Assembly (NCBI RefSeq): GCF_024323335.1
Contig: NC_066579.1
Coordinates: 868,001-932,000, forward strand
Direction of reading: 5' to 3'
Length of the DNA stretch: 64,000 bases
Source: Lathyrus oleraceus
Taxonomy: Eukaryota > Streptophyta > Magnoliopsida > Fabales > Fabaceae
The translations under genes and the position numbers were made by a program. Positions 1 to 10,286 of this stretch are shown here, in pieces. The first letter of the stretch is position 1; each line of letters starts with the position of its first letter. The notes under the pieces are model-generated. The model searched no databases, was not told the origin of the DNA, and was given only the letters and a program-made list of their open reading frames with translations.

Positions 1-1401
1 AAATATAGTTTGGTAGGAGTATTACATCATCATGTCCAATGTGGTCCAATAGATTTCGATAGACTACAATAGCGTGTTTCAGACACCTATTGTAGTTCAT
101 TCCCCTTACTGACCACCTAAGATAATAAAAAGAAGTGAAAAATATTATTTACTGTTAATTTAAATAATAAATATAATTAACTAAATGGTGAATTGTAAAG
201 TGTTAGACTTACTTGGTTGTAAAGGGGAACACGAATGGACGCTCATTTATCGGGGCGAGCGACGACATTCTAGACCACCCCCAAGCTTGAAGCAAATAAG
301 CACATGAAAAAAAGTACATGTATTCTTTTTTGCAGTTCTACACATCGCACTATATAGATGGGCCAGCACAGCTGAACCCCAACTATAAGTGTTTACCTTA
401 TTAATGTTGCGTAATAAAGGTAAATACATTATATTCACAGAATTACCTATACTTTCTGAAAACAAAAAGTTACCAAATAAAATCATAATATAACACCGAG
501 CTTTTATTATTTTCTCATACTCTGTTGAATCGTCGGACAATACTATACTGGCATAATATTGTTTAAGATATTTTAAATTTATACCTTGCCCCCTTGCTTG
601 ACCGGATGTGTCTCTCTCAGTTTCGTCGTCTAACAAAGGGGCACCCAATAATTCATTGCATATATTTTTGTCTTGGTTAACTTGCACATTCACTGCCTTT
701 CCGTCTATACGGAGACCCAACAACATGTACACGTCCTCAAGTGTGACGGTACACTCACCAATCGGAAGGTGAAATGTGTGGGTCTCGGGTCTCCACCTCT
801 CCAACAAAGCCAAAATGAACTTGTAGTCCACCGAGTACGAAACAATGTTTAGTAGATTTCCAAATCCACATCCTCTAATATATGGTTCTATTAAAGGATT
901 GTGTGATACATATTCATGTACACAGCATCTAAACTGCTTCGGATCCTAATAACAAAAAAAATAAGAAAATACAATTAGAAGAAGAAATACACACTCAACA
1001 AACACACATCTATAAAAAGTAATCCAAAAATAGAAACTAAAAAGAGAGAGATTACAAAGGTGTAACACAAAGAAGATATGTATTAGAAGTAATCCAAAAA
1101 TAGAAACTAAAAAGAGAGAGAGATTACAAAGGTATAACACAAAGAAGATATGTATTAGAAGTAATCCAAAAATAGAAACTAAAAAGAGAGAGATTACAAA
1201 GGTATAAAACAAAGAAGATATGCATTAGAAGTAATCCAAAAATAGAAACTAAAAAGAGAGAGATTACAAAGGTATAACACAAAGAAGATATGTATTAGAA
1301 GTAATCCAAAAATAGAAACTAAAAAGAGAGAGATAACATACAAATGCCGAGATATTCTTGATTATGCCTCTGTGTTCATCGCCCATAGTCAACAAAGACA
1401 T
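1..1401 (-). pseudogene. Plant mobile domain (PMD, MAIN/MAIL-like) gene, 5' three exons, one frameshift, runs off left edge
   Basis: Exon 1 is 1342-1401 (starts MSLLTMGDEHRG, ends ISAF). Exon 2 is 213-945 (starts DPKQFRCCVHEY). Exon 3 is 1-116 and continues past the window edge. The introns are 946-1341 (GTATGT...TTATTAG) and 117-212 (GTAAGT...ATCTTAG), and the phases agree. The core PMD signatures are visible: ERWRPETHTFHLPIGECTVT, LEDVYMLLGL, then after the break LLQAWGWSRM, and in exon 3 RGMNYNRCLKHA and VVYRNLLDHIG. The family is often annotated as 'serine/threonine phosphatase 7 long form homolog' or 'aminotransferase-like'. It is linked to transposons, and MAIN/MAIL1 members act in the nucleus in silencing. 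A run of seven A (307-313, T on the coding strand) is one base short of the family frame, so the coding frame breaks there. This is either a real lesion or a homopolymer error. The start was chosen because MSLLTMG precedes the usual family N-terminus and a TATA box lies about 105 bp upstream. Confidence 0.8.
1021..1334. repeat. 70-bp tandem repeat, about 4.5 copies, in PMD intron 1
   Basis: Units begin with AATCCAAAAATAGAAACTAA at 1021, 1091, 1163, 1233 and 1303. Spacing is 70, 72, 70 and 70 bp, the 72-bp unit carrying an extra AG. The copies differ by only a few bases. The array occupies most of intron 1 of the leftward PMD gene, ends just before the splice donor at 1341, and produces a spurious repetitive ORF on the minus strand. 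Confidence 0.95.
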
Positions 1402-1503
1402 GATTTAAATTTGCAAAGCTTGAGTTTGGTAGATGAAAGAAATGTGGAAGAAGAAAATACTTGAGTATTGATGAAGATGATTTGATACTGTTGATATGAG
1501 AGA

Positions 1504-1513
1504 CTATTTATAG
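1504..1513 (-). promoter_or_regulatory. TATA box of the leftward PMD gene
   Basis: The minus strand reads CTATAAATAG about 105 bp before the proposed ATG at 1401, at a spacing normal for a plant promoter. A pyrimidine- and A-rich leader without other ATGs follows. Confidence 0.6.
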
Positions 1514-1635
1514 ATGAATGAGTGAGTAGGTTTGGAACCTAAAAAGAGTGTGATTGGTTGCATGGAAAGGCAAGAGGAGACAAGAGAATGACAAAATTCA
1601 GCATGGAAGAGAAAGTTAGCATGTGAGGAATCTTC

Positions 1636-1866
1636 TTGGCGCATGTGAACAAAGCACATGCAAGGGAAGAGGAGCCCTTGAGTTTGGCGCCTACATGTGA
1701 TTTCTCACATTCAAGAAAGAGGCGCCCTTCCTCTTGGCGCCTTAGTGTAGGGCAATTGGAAGGGGCGGCCTTCATAGTGGCGCCTAAGTGTTGTTTTGTG
1801 AAGAGGCGCCCAACCCTTTGGCGCCTCAGTTACTTTATGGCGCCTAGGGAGTGGGCGCCTAGGTTG
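1636..1866. repeat. GGCGCC-rich palindrome cluster 1
   Basis: About eight GGCGCC (NarI-type palindrome) sites lie in 200 bp, mostly in the contexts TTGGCGCCT and GAGGCGCCC. This is far denser and more GC-rich than anything around it. It lies between the leftward PMD gene and the rightward MULE transposase gene, upstream of both. The open frames it creates (for example 1636-2010 plus and 1539-1775 minus) look like repeat translation rather than genes. Confidence 0.85.
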
Positions 1867-2117
1867 GAATCTTATGGCACAGAGGTCAGAGATTCTTTGA
1901 TTCCCGTGCGCTTATGTATTCTTTTCAATCTTTTCTCTGCGTGCTGGATTCCTTCAACTGTATGCATGGTCAAGTCTGAACAGACAATTACCAAGTTATC
2001 AATGCAATGACCAACTTACCAATGACCAACCTATTTATGATGTGCAGTTGAACAACTTAGCAATGCATTCAGTTTCAATTCCATTCAAACTATCTACATA
2101 TTTAATATTTCAACACA

Positions 2118-4500
2118 ATGTCTTCCACACAACATTACACGATCAGTGCACATGTCGAAGGTGAAATATTTGATCATCAATTGTTCGGTTTTTGTTTTCG
2201 AAACACAGAGGTGACTCGGTTTACAATAAACCAACGATCAAATTTTTCACATTTGAAACAAAGAATAGAAAAGAAATTGCAGTGCAATAATATGGGTCAG
2301 ATCATCTATAAAAATCCGGTTTGGTTTGCAGAAAACCAGGTAAAATTTTATCAGAAGAAGATTCCAGATGATGATGATGTTCAACATATGTTTGACAGTC
2401 ACGAATAATCCGGTTACAACTATATAGAGTTGTATATATAACCATATCAACAACAGGAGTCTCAGTACATTGATCAGTCACAAGTGTTTTGTGAGACTGA
2501 TGACGAACAAGCTGAGGTGAATGTTCCAAACGATGAAGAAGAGGAACCTGAGATCATGGTTGATTCGATGGTGAACGCTGAAGAGGAAGAGGAGCCAATA
2601 GCAGCAAGTCATGTATATTGCCCACCCCAACACATGACAAGGTTAAATTTGGGTTCAGATGAACCTGGCAGATGTATGGTACAATCCTTATGTGCAAATG
2701 CAAGGAACTCTGAAACAAGGAGACATATTTCGCACAAAAGAGGAATGTGTAAAAGCCATTAAGAAATTCCACATACAACTATCAGCAGATTTTAGAGTAG
2801 ACAGAACCGACGCATAGAGGTATAAAGTTTATTGTCCGAATGAGCACTGCCTTTTTAGGTTGTCAGCTTCGTACCAGAAGAGGAGCGAGTCTTGGGAGAT
2901 TGGATTAATGGGTCCAGATCACACATGCATGCTAACAAACCCAATGCAGGATCATCGTAAATTAAGCTCTCAACTAATATGCGATGAAATATTGTCTGTC
3001 ATTGGCGATAATCCGTCGTTAAAGGTGAGTACAATAATCTCGCATATTAGGGCAGAGTACGAGTACACTCCATCATATAGGAAGGCATGGATAGCTAGAA
3101 CAAAAGCTGTTGAAAAAATGTTTGGCAATTGGGAGGAATCTTACAAACAACTTCCAAAATATCTGTTGGCTCTAAAATACTATGCTCCCGGGACAATTTT
3201 CAAGATGGAAACATTGCCCGCATATACACCAGATGGTATGTGTGATGTTGGAAATAAAATATTTCACCGTCTATTTTGGGCGTATCAACCATGTATCATA
3301 GGTTTTTCTTTCTGTAAACCAATTATACAAATTGATGATACATGGTTGCATGGAAAATACAAAGGAACGTTACTGATGGCAGTGGCACAAGATGGGAACA
3401 ACAATATTTTTCTGATCGCCTTTGCCCTAGTTGAAGGGGAGACTGCTGAGGGATGGAGTTTTTTCCTAAGAAATATCTGATTGCATGTTGCACCTCAGCC
3501 TAACTTGTGTTTGATCTCTGATAGACACCCCTCAATCATCAGTGCATATAATAACATTGACAATAGCTGGCAAAATCCTCCTTCGACGCATGTGTTTTGG
3601 ATTAGACATATTGCTCAGAATTTCATGCGGGAAATCAAAGATAAGACGTTGCGTAAGAAGGTTGTCAATGCAAGTTACGCATTATCAGAACCTTCTTTCA
3701 AACACTACCGCGAGGAAATAAGATTGTCGAACGAAGATGCAGTTCGGTGGATCAATAGTATTCCGTTGGAGAAGTGGACTAGGGCATACGACAACGGTCA
3801 GCGTTGGGGCCACATGACAACAAATCTTGTGGAATCAATGAACTCTATCTTCAAAGGCATCCGTAACCTACCGATAACTGCTTTGGTGCAAGCTGCATAT
3901 TTCAGGCTAGGGGCATTGTTTGAAACCAGACGCTCAAAATGGAGTCCAGTGTTGCAATCTGGACAGTTGTTCAGTGATGCTTCAATGAAATTCATCAGAC
4001 ATGAAGCTGCCAAAGCAAACACACACGTGGTTACGGTATTTGATCGAACTAAAGGTTGGTTTAGTGTTGTCGAGTCCATGGATCGCAATGAGGGCATGCC
4101 GATGGGAAAATACAAAGTCGAACTAGATAGAGGTTGGTGCGACCACGGAAGGTTCCAAGCCTTTCGTACCCCCTGCTCCCATGTCATTGCGGCGTGCTCA
4201 AACGTTCGAAGGGATCCATCCTCTTTGCTATCTGAAGTTTACAAAGTCGCCAGCCTTTCAAATGTTTATAAAATTAGTTTTTCGGTAGTGGCAAAAGAGG
4301 ATTATTAGCCAGAATATCAAGGGGACATCGTCTGGCACAACGAAGTTATGCGAAGGAAGAAAAATGGTCGCCCTAACAGCACCCGGATTTGAACCGAAAT
4401 GGATACGGCGAACAAAATGGTTAGGCTATGTAGTTCATGTCGTCAACCAGGTCACAATCGTAATAATTGTCCTAGTGTTGGAACGAGCACAACCAGATAA
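2118..4500 (+). pseudogene. Mutator-like (MULE) transposase, multiple nonsense codons and one frameshift
   Basis: MULE transposases excise and insert Mutator-type DNA transposons in the nucleus. In order: an N-terminal segment (2118-2408, starting MSSTQHYTIS), an acidic linker (2484-2660), a MuDR-type DNA-binding region (about 2670-2860, with WYNPYVQMQGTLKQGD and CPNEHCLFRL), and the DDE core. The catalytic residues appear in IQIDDTWLHGKYKG (about 3330), LISDRHPSI (about 3510) and NLVESMNSIFKG (about 3825). A SWIM zinc finger follows at about 4137-4200, then a C-terminal CCHC knuckle CSSCRQPGHNRNNC (about 4427) and a TAA at 4498. The frame is lost at about 2665. In-frame stops in the main frame lie at 2815, 3478, 4306 and 4390, and earlier TAA codons at 2406 and about 2439. 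The SWIM finger has CDH where CDC is usual. The gene is dead but its whole length is present. Confidence 0.92.
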
Positions 4501-4508
4501 ATTCAGAT

Positions 4509-4592
4509 GTACCTCTGTTGCTATATATGGAAAACTAAATTTATTTCAAAGTACCTCTGTTGCAATATATGGAAAACTAAATTTGCTTCATA
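4509..4592. repeat. 42-bp tandem duplication after the transposase
   Basis: The segment starting GTACCTCTGTTGC at 4509 is repeated at 4551 with a few substitutions. It lies just behind the transposase stop codon, in what would be its 3' untranslated region. Confidence 0.8.
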
Positions 4593-4666
4593 GTAGACGT
4601 CTGTGACGAAAAGACAGCTGTTCATAAAAAATAGCACAAACAATTAAAACAACTAGAATACAAAAA

Positions 4667-4960
4667 CTATGCGATTACAACCATCAAAACAATTTTGAAC
4701 ATGTAATGCATCATCCTACGAGCGTCTTGGTTGGTCTTAATATCCACCCATTCGCGCACTTCTCCGTGTTGGTTGAACGTGGACACAAGTCATTGTATTC
4801 TTCTAATCTGTTCACCCTCTCCAATTTCTCCCTCTAACCAACTGTACAACGTCCGATTAAGACGTTCAAACGTATCTGTGTTCCAAAGCCGAACCTGTAT
4901 CAGAACCGCAACGGCAGAAAATATTACATCAACATTTCGTTTCTGAATGTATGTAGACAT
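4667..4960 (-). pseudogene. 97-codon ORF of unknown function with one in-frame TGA
   Basis: On the minus strand an ORF starts at 4960 (MSTYIQKRNVDV), reads 56 codons to a TGA at 4790-4792, and continues in the same frame for 40 codons (LVSTFNQHGEVREW...) to a TAG at 4667-4669. The sequence on both sides of the TGA reads like one ordinary soluble protein, rich in charged residues and without a signal peptide or membrane segment. I therefore infer one gene interrupted by a CGA-to-TGA change. The start has a TATA box about 90 bp upstream, and the context before the ATG (TTTCAACAATGTCT) resembles that of the neighbouring transposase (TTTCAACACAATGTCT). It is convergent with the MULE transposase and probably belongs to the same element. 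I do not recognise the family. Confidence 0.55.
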
Positions 4961-5042
4961 TGTTGAAACAAAGAAAATTGAAATTGATGTTTGAACTAGA
5001 CTAGGAGATGAATTTGAGTGAAAATAATTGTATGCAAGGCGT

Positions 5043-5053
5043 GGTATTTATAG
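5043..5053 (-). promoter_or_regulatory. TATA box of the small leftward ORF
   Basis: The minus strand reads CTATAAATACC about 85-90 bp before the ATG at 4960. It lies between GGCGCC cluster 2 and the ORF, the same layout as at the PMD gene near 1504. Confidence 0.55.
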
Positions 5054-5079
5054 AGACGGAACATCTATTCGATAAAACA

Positions 5080-5268
5080 CGTGGGCGCCAGTTGAATTGG
5101 CGCCCACCATACAAAACACACTCAGGCGCCAGAGGCATTGGCGCCTCCTCATGAGGGCCAATGCAGGCGCCACAAGCATTGGCGCCTCCTCATGAGGCCC
5201 AATGCATGTGCGCCAATGCTTCTGGCGCCTCCTCTTACAAACTTGGGGGTGCGCCAATTCATTTGGTG
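5080..5268. repeat. GGCGCC-rich palindrome cluster 2
   Basis: Seven GGCGCC sites plus several TGCGCCAAT variants occur in about 190 bp, with internal repetition of GGCGCCTCCTCATGAGG at about 5140 and 5180. The composition and phrasing match cluster 1 at 1636-1866. It lies between the leftward 97-codon ORF and the rightward second PMD gene, again upstream of both neighbours. Confidence 0.85.
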
Positions 5269-5277
5269 CACCCTTTA

Positions 5278-5356
5278 CAAACTTGGTTATTTTGGTATTT
5301 TTTTTTGAAAAATTGGTTATTTTCGATTTTTTTTTGAAAAATTTGGTTATTTTGAA
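5278..5356. repeat. T-rich ~30-bp tandem repeat
   Basis: Three consecutive copies of TTGGTTATTTT followed by a T run and GAAAAA adjoin GGCGCC cluster 2. From 5357 to about 5570 the DNA is AT-rich and shows nothing else. Confidence 0.7.
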
Positions 5357-5577
5357 AAAAAATTCAAAAATTACACCTAAAGTATTGCATATAAAATTTC
5401 TCCTTTTAAAAAAAAAGTATTTGATTGCATTATTTTTAATAATTATTTTAAAGATGCATAATATTATAAATTTGTCGTCAATGAAAAATATATTATTTTT
5501 TTCTTTTCTTAATTTTCAAAACTACAAATAAAAAATAAAAAAATTTAAGACATGCGAGGGTTGCACAATACGCATCA

Positions 5578-7535
5578 ATGCGATGGGAGAAGAGTCAGCA
5601 GGTTTTAGATGCTCATGGTCCCTCTGACTATGCAGAGTCATCTACTTCTAGGGTTCATGCTTCTCCTCATGCTTCTCCATTATCTTTTTTCCGTAGGAGA
5701 CGAGTTTCACGAACCGACACATTTATCCCTCAATCCTCCAACATGCGTCAGGTTTCACTTAGTCAGGCGTCTGAGGTACCTGAGTCACCAATGGTACCGG
5801 AGGTACCAGATGGTTAGGTTGTTGATCCCAGTGCCACCTCTGAAGGATGAGACTGATGCGAATGTTGAACCAGAGGCATTTGGAGGAGACCTGTAGATTT
5901 GTCATTACTACCTCTATACACATACCATACTATCAAACATATCTGGTACGAAAAAGTAGCATTAATTGGATTCATTCTTTTTTATTTACGTTAATTTTAA
6001 TTGAAAAATGTCTGACATTGATTTTTTATTTTTTCAAGAGAGTGATACGCAAAAGTTTATTAACCACGTGCATAAGATTACTAGTTTGTCTCAGCTGAAT
6101 GAGGATTGGTTTCAGGTAGTTTTGTCCTTATTTGGCCTGAAGGACTTGTGCATGATCGGTTATACTATAGTCAATCACGGGAGACCTCGTCATTTCATCT
6201 CCCACTTGGTGAGATGTTTATCATACTCGACGATGTCTCGTGTTTGCTATATCTTCTGATTAAAGGGAGACTCCTAGATCATGAGAGGATTACCAAAGAC
6301 GAGGCACTCGAGGTGATGGTAAACTATCTAGGGCTGACCCAAGGGAGGCGAATGAGGAGTTGGATAAGACCATGAAGGGTTCATGCTAGATTTGAATACC
6401 TGAAAAAGGTATATACATAGGAGATCCAAAGAGCACATCAAGCTACAGATGATGACCAACATGTGACACTCCACAAAGCGCATGCTATGAGAGCATACTT
6501 GCTATATTTGGTTGACACTGCGGTTTTTATAGACAAGAGTGTCACTTATATAGATGTCGTCTATCTACAGTACTTCCAGGATTTCAAGCGGATCAATGAA
6601 TACAACTGGGGGGTTGCTTGTTTGGTCTACCTCTACTCGATGTTGAGAGAGGGTTGTATGTGAAAGACGAAGCAGTTCAGCGGCAACATCACACTACCGA
6701 CGGTAATAATTATCGGTCTTTTAACATTTCTGCCATTTTCATTTCATTTTTGCAAAGTCATTACTAATAATTCATGTGTTCCAAAGTTTTCATTTCCAGG
6801 CTTGGATCCTTCAGCACTTCCCGCGCATCTTCGGTTGGGCGAGTCTTGACACTTACACTGAGGATATGTCGTATGTTACTACTTTTTTCTCGCTCAGATG
6901 GAACCGGGCGACTGAGCCTTTCAGAGTGTATCTTGACCATTAGGTTGTCGAGGACATGCATCTCAATAGCTATGTTGGTCACCGTCATACGCGACCATTT
7001 GACGAGATAGTGTTATACTTTGAATGGTTGGCATACAGATTGCGTCTCACTACTCCTCATCTGTCAGACCGCGTCATGCGGCAGTTTGACTACACTCAGA
7101 CCATTCCCAGACACCCTGTTGTCTTTACTCCTCTTGTTTTGACATGTAGACAGATAGATGACATGTTTGATTATTATGAGAGTAATTTGGTACCTGGGCG
7201 ACTAGAACTACGTCGAAGGGTATATCAGATGGTTCTTTAGGGTGTCACATTTGTACGTGGTGCATGCTACTCCATGAGATTCGTCAAGACCAGCTCATCG
7301 GGAGATACTATAAGAGGAACAGACACAGTTAGATCATGCTGAGGATGTCTTGCCTAGATGTCGTCACATTGTGGAGATTGCGCAAGCAGACATTGACAAA
7401 GGTATCTTCCTTGATGGGTCTGATGTGAGGCAGGTTATAAATGCCATCATGACGGAGGCACGAGGGGCATTGATGTATCAGAGACAGCGCCGAAGGACGG
7501 GGGGACTGATGGCCGAGGAGGCAGATGCAATGTAG
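5578..7535 (+). pseudogene. Plant mobile domain (PMD) long-form gene, heavily broken
   Basis: Pieces of one PMD protein follow each other in changing frames. An N-terminal Ser/Pro-rich part lies at 5578-5814. A linker with PVDLSLLPLYTYHTIKHIW lies at about 5890-5950, followed by the core with FHLPLGEMFIILDDVSCLL (about 6190) and GRLLDHERITKDEALEVM (about 6270). Then come INEYNWGVACLVYLYSML (about 6590), WILQHFPRIFGWASL (about 6805), YFEWLAYRLRLTTPHLSD (about 7018), and a tail at 7350-7535. At least four frame changes and several stops mean it cannot be translated, although introns may explain some gaps (6665-6800). It is a more divergent copy than the PMD gene at 1-1401 and lies head to head with the small ORF across GGCGCC cluster 2. 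Confidence 0.85.
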
Positions 7536-7540
7536 TTCGA

Positions 7541-8888
7541 CATACACAGTAGTGCATTAGTATATAATATCAATACTATGAATTGTATTATATTTTAACA
7601 TCATACTACTTTATTGTTGTTATCGACTTTTTTGTCATTTGTTGGTCTTTTATTTATATATGTCATTTTTGAACCATCTGGACTTATGTACGTCATTATT
7701 TGTATATCGATTTTAGGGTTTATATTGTGTCACATAACAACAATAAATCTTCATCTGAATACACGTAAATAAGAAATCAATTAGGATTCATTTTGTGCTG
7801 ATACATTACGGAGATGTATATCCGACATTATTACGGAGATGCATCTCTAGAATATTCTAATGTTCAATCAGGATTGGGTGCATTCGGAGATGCATCACCG
7901 AAATCTGGGGGCATTTTAGAATTTTTACATGGTGGCTGAGAAACATATAAGGTTCATTAAGAAATCCTCTTCATTTTGTTGTCTTTATCAAAACTATATA
8001 AAAACTAAACTTTTTAGAAGAGAAAACTTTTCGGTAAGAGTGATTGAGCAAGATGCCATGGTTATGTCTAAGCTTGACTTCAATACCTAAGAGGAAAAGA
8101 TACAATGGAACATGTTTTTCAGAACGTATTGCTGTATTTGAACGAAGAAAACCAAAGTTTACTTGCTATCGAGCTAATGTTTATTGTAAAGGCCCTATTT
8201 ACCACTGAGACAGTAAGATTTTGTCAAACTTATATTTTTTCTTCTAAAATTATGGTAATAATATATTTTTTAAAGACTACTTAAGATGAATTTTTCTACC
8301 ATTTGCAATAGATTTAAATATGTCAAATGATGATAGTCAGAAATGTGGGAATGCAAGAAAGACATATGAAAATATCATCAACGATTTGATTTAGTAAAAA
8401 AATATTATAAAAATAGTTTACAAATATTGGATTTCTACACTGCATTGAAAAGATGTTTAAAAAGAACTAGAGAGAGCCAATTCTTATAACAATTCTCCCG
8501 TTGGAGGAAGAACTTGGATAAGAAGATAAATGTTATACAAGAACATTAGGAGAATAGAAGGTTTTTAAATCAGCGGATGATCTTTTCATTGGGGAATTCT
8601 TTCAAAAAATTTAATATAGACAATAAATACTAATGCTTGAGTTCCTACATGTTAGAAGGAACAAACTTGATATTTGTTAGTTGTTTTGATATGTTTTGTT
8701 GTGGTGATATCTGTGGGTGGCAGGAATGACATATATATGTCTTCACACTCAAATAAAAAGAGAATAAAGTGCAAATTGACATACGGTGATTCTCTTGTAC
8801 CGAACAACTTTATATAATAAAATCTCATGTTATTTGAGTTGCATTTTGTTTGAGGTTAATATAACATATTAGCTCTATTTAATTTCAT
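7541..8888. other. AT-rich intergenic stretch without a recognisable gene
   Basis: Apart from the palindromic motifs at 7808-7906 I see no coding pattern, no LTR and no clear repeat. It may be decayed transposon sequence. Confidence 0.5.
7808..7906. repeat. Degenerate GGAGATGCATCTCC palindromes
   Basis: Three spaced copies of (A/T)CGGAGATGCATC or GGAGATGTAT occur in 100 bp (about 7809, 7835 and 7879). They are halves or near-whole copies of the self-complementary GGAGATGCATCTCC. They lie just behind the second PMD gene and could mark the end of the associated transposon. Confidence 0.5.
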
Positions 8889-9460
8889 GGGATCCTTTGG
8901 ATTCGGTCCAAGATTTTTTTTTTTAATTTTACATTTAATATTTTCTAAATAAATATTTTAAAAAATTTAATTGAAATTATTAATTTATTATATAAAAAAT
9001 ATTAAATAATAAATTATCCTAATTATTATTATCACGTTATTAAAATTAAAATTTGTATCTAATTATCAATGTTGCATATGCAAATCTAGAAAGGAATTAA
9101 CTATATCTAACTTTTAAAATTCAGAGATCAAAAACCTAATTTTTAAATTTTAAGGACTAAAGGTTAAAAAGTATCAAAATAGAGAATCAAAATGCATTTA
9201 AACCTTTCTATTTTTATTAAAATTGTAGGGTTTTTTCTTATATTTTCATTAAAATTGCATGTTTTTTTCTTCTGTTTTCATTGAAATTATAGATTTCTTT
9301 TTTTTTTTTCTATAAATTTTTATACCATTATAATTCACTTCAATCCTCTATCGTAAGCAAGGCTCTTTTCTTGATAAATGGGATAAAATCCATAGAATCC
9401 ACATGTCAAATCCTAAAGTAAAGGATATAATAATGGATTGTTTCAAACGGATCTTCTGAG
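8889..9460. mobile_element. Possible fold-back / MITE-like element
   Basis: The left end reads GGATCCTTTGGATTCGG (about 8889). The right end, read on the minus strand, is AGATCCGTTTGAAACAATCC (about 9457), a loose terminal inverted match of the GGGTCCGTTTGG type common in plant MITEs. The interior is AT-rich and non-coding. No clear target duplication was found, so the boundaries are tentative. Confidence 0.35.
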
Positions 9461-9581
9461 ATGAAAGTGCTAAAAAGATAAAAAAAAATATGATTTTTAA
9501 ATATTTCTTCCCTTCTCCTATAAAATTAAATAGTAAATTAAAATTAAATTTTATATCCTAATCATCAATATTATGCATGTA

Positions 9582-9699
9582 AATTTGGAAGACAACCAAC
9601 TAAAAATGATATAAAATTCTTAAACCAAAAGACTAGTTTTAATTTGGAGGAGAACCAACTAAAAATGATGTAACATTCTTAAACCAAAAGACTAGTTTT
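9582..9699. repeat. 59-bp tandem duplication
   Basis: The unit AATTTGG(A/G)(A/G)G...GACTAGTTTT occurs at 9582-9640 and again at 9641-9699 with a few substitutions. The surrounding DNA (9460-10286) is AT-rich with nothing else that I can identify. Confidence 0.85.
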
Positions 9700-10286
9700 T
9701 AAAATGGAAAAATTAAAATTTAAAAACCATCAAAATTGTAGTTTTTTTTCTTCTGTAAATTTCAATACAAATAACTAATAACAAAAAAGTCAATTCCACT
9801 ATTTAAAAATATATTTTTTTTAGGATAGAAAAAAAAATCCAATCTTCTAAATTTTTGTTTGAAAGTTGGGAAGTAAATTTTGTTTCAAAGTTAGGAAGAG
9901 GTTTCGATGGTTAAAAAAAGTATTAGGTGAAAATAATAGAACTATTTTGATAGAGTAATTTTCCTAATTTAAAGAAAAAAATATTCTATTACAGAAGATG
10001 TTTGGATTTTTTTTTAATTTAGACAAATTATTTAGATATAATTTATGTTAAGATAGAATTTCAAAAATTAAAAATATATTAATGAAAAATATTCTTATAT
10101 CATTTTATATATAAAAAAAATTAAAAACATCAAAATTTTCTTTATAGTTTTAAATGTCATTCTTCCCTTCCCTCCAAATTTCAAAAGCTGAAATCCATAA
10201 TTTTCTTTAATATTTAAATTAAAGTAATCTTTATTTTACTTGTATACTGAAGTTTATTATTAGTATCCTATAGGAAAAAGAATAAG

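Noticed and set aside
946..1212. 88-codon minus-strand ORF with hydrophobic repeats (membrane-protein look)
   Set aside because: It is translation of the 70-bp tandem array within PMD intron 1. The splice sites on both sides are good.
1636..2010. 124-codon plus-strand ORF over GGCGCC cluster 1
   Set aside because: Repeat translation, with no domain. The same kind of frame appears over cluster 2 (5048-5257 minus).
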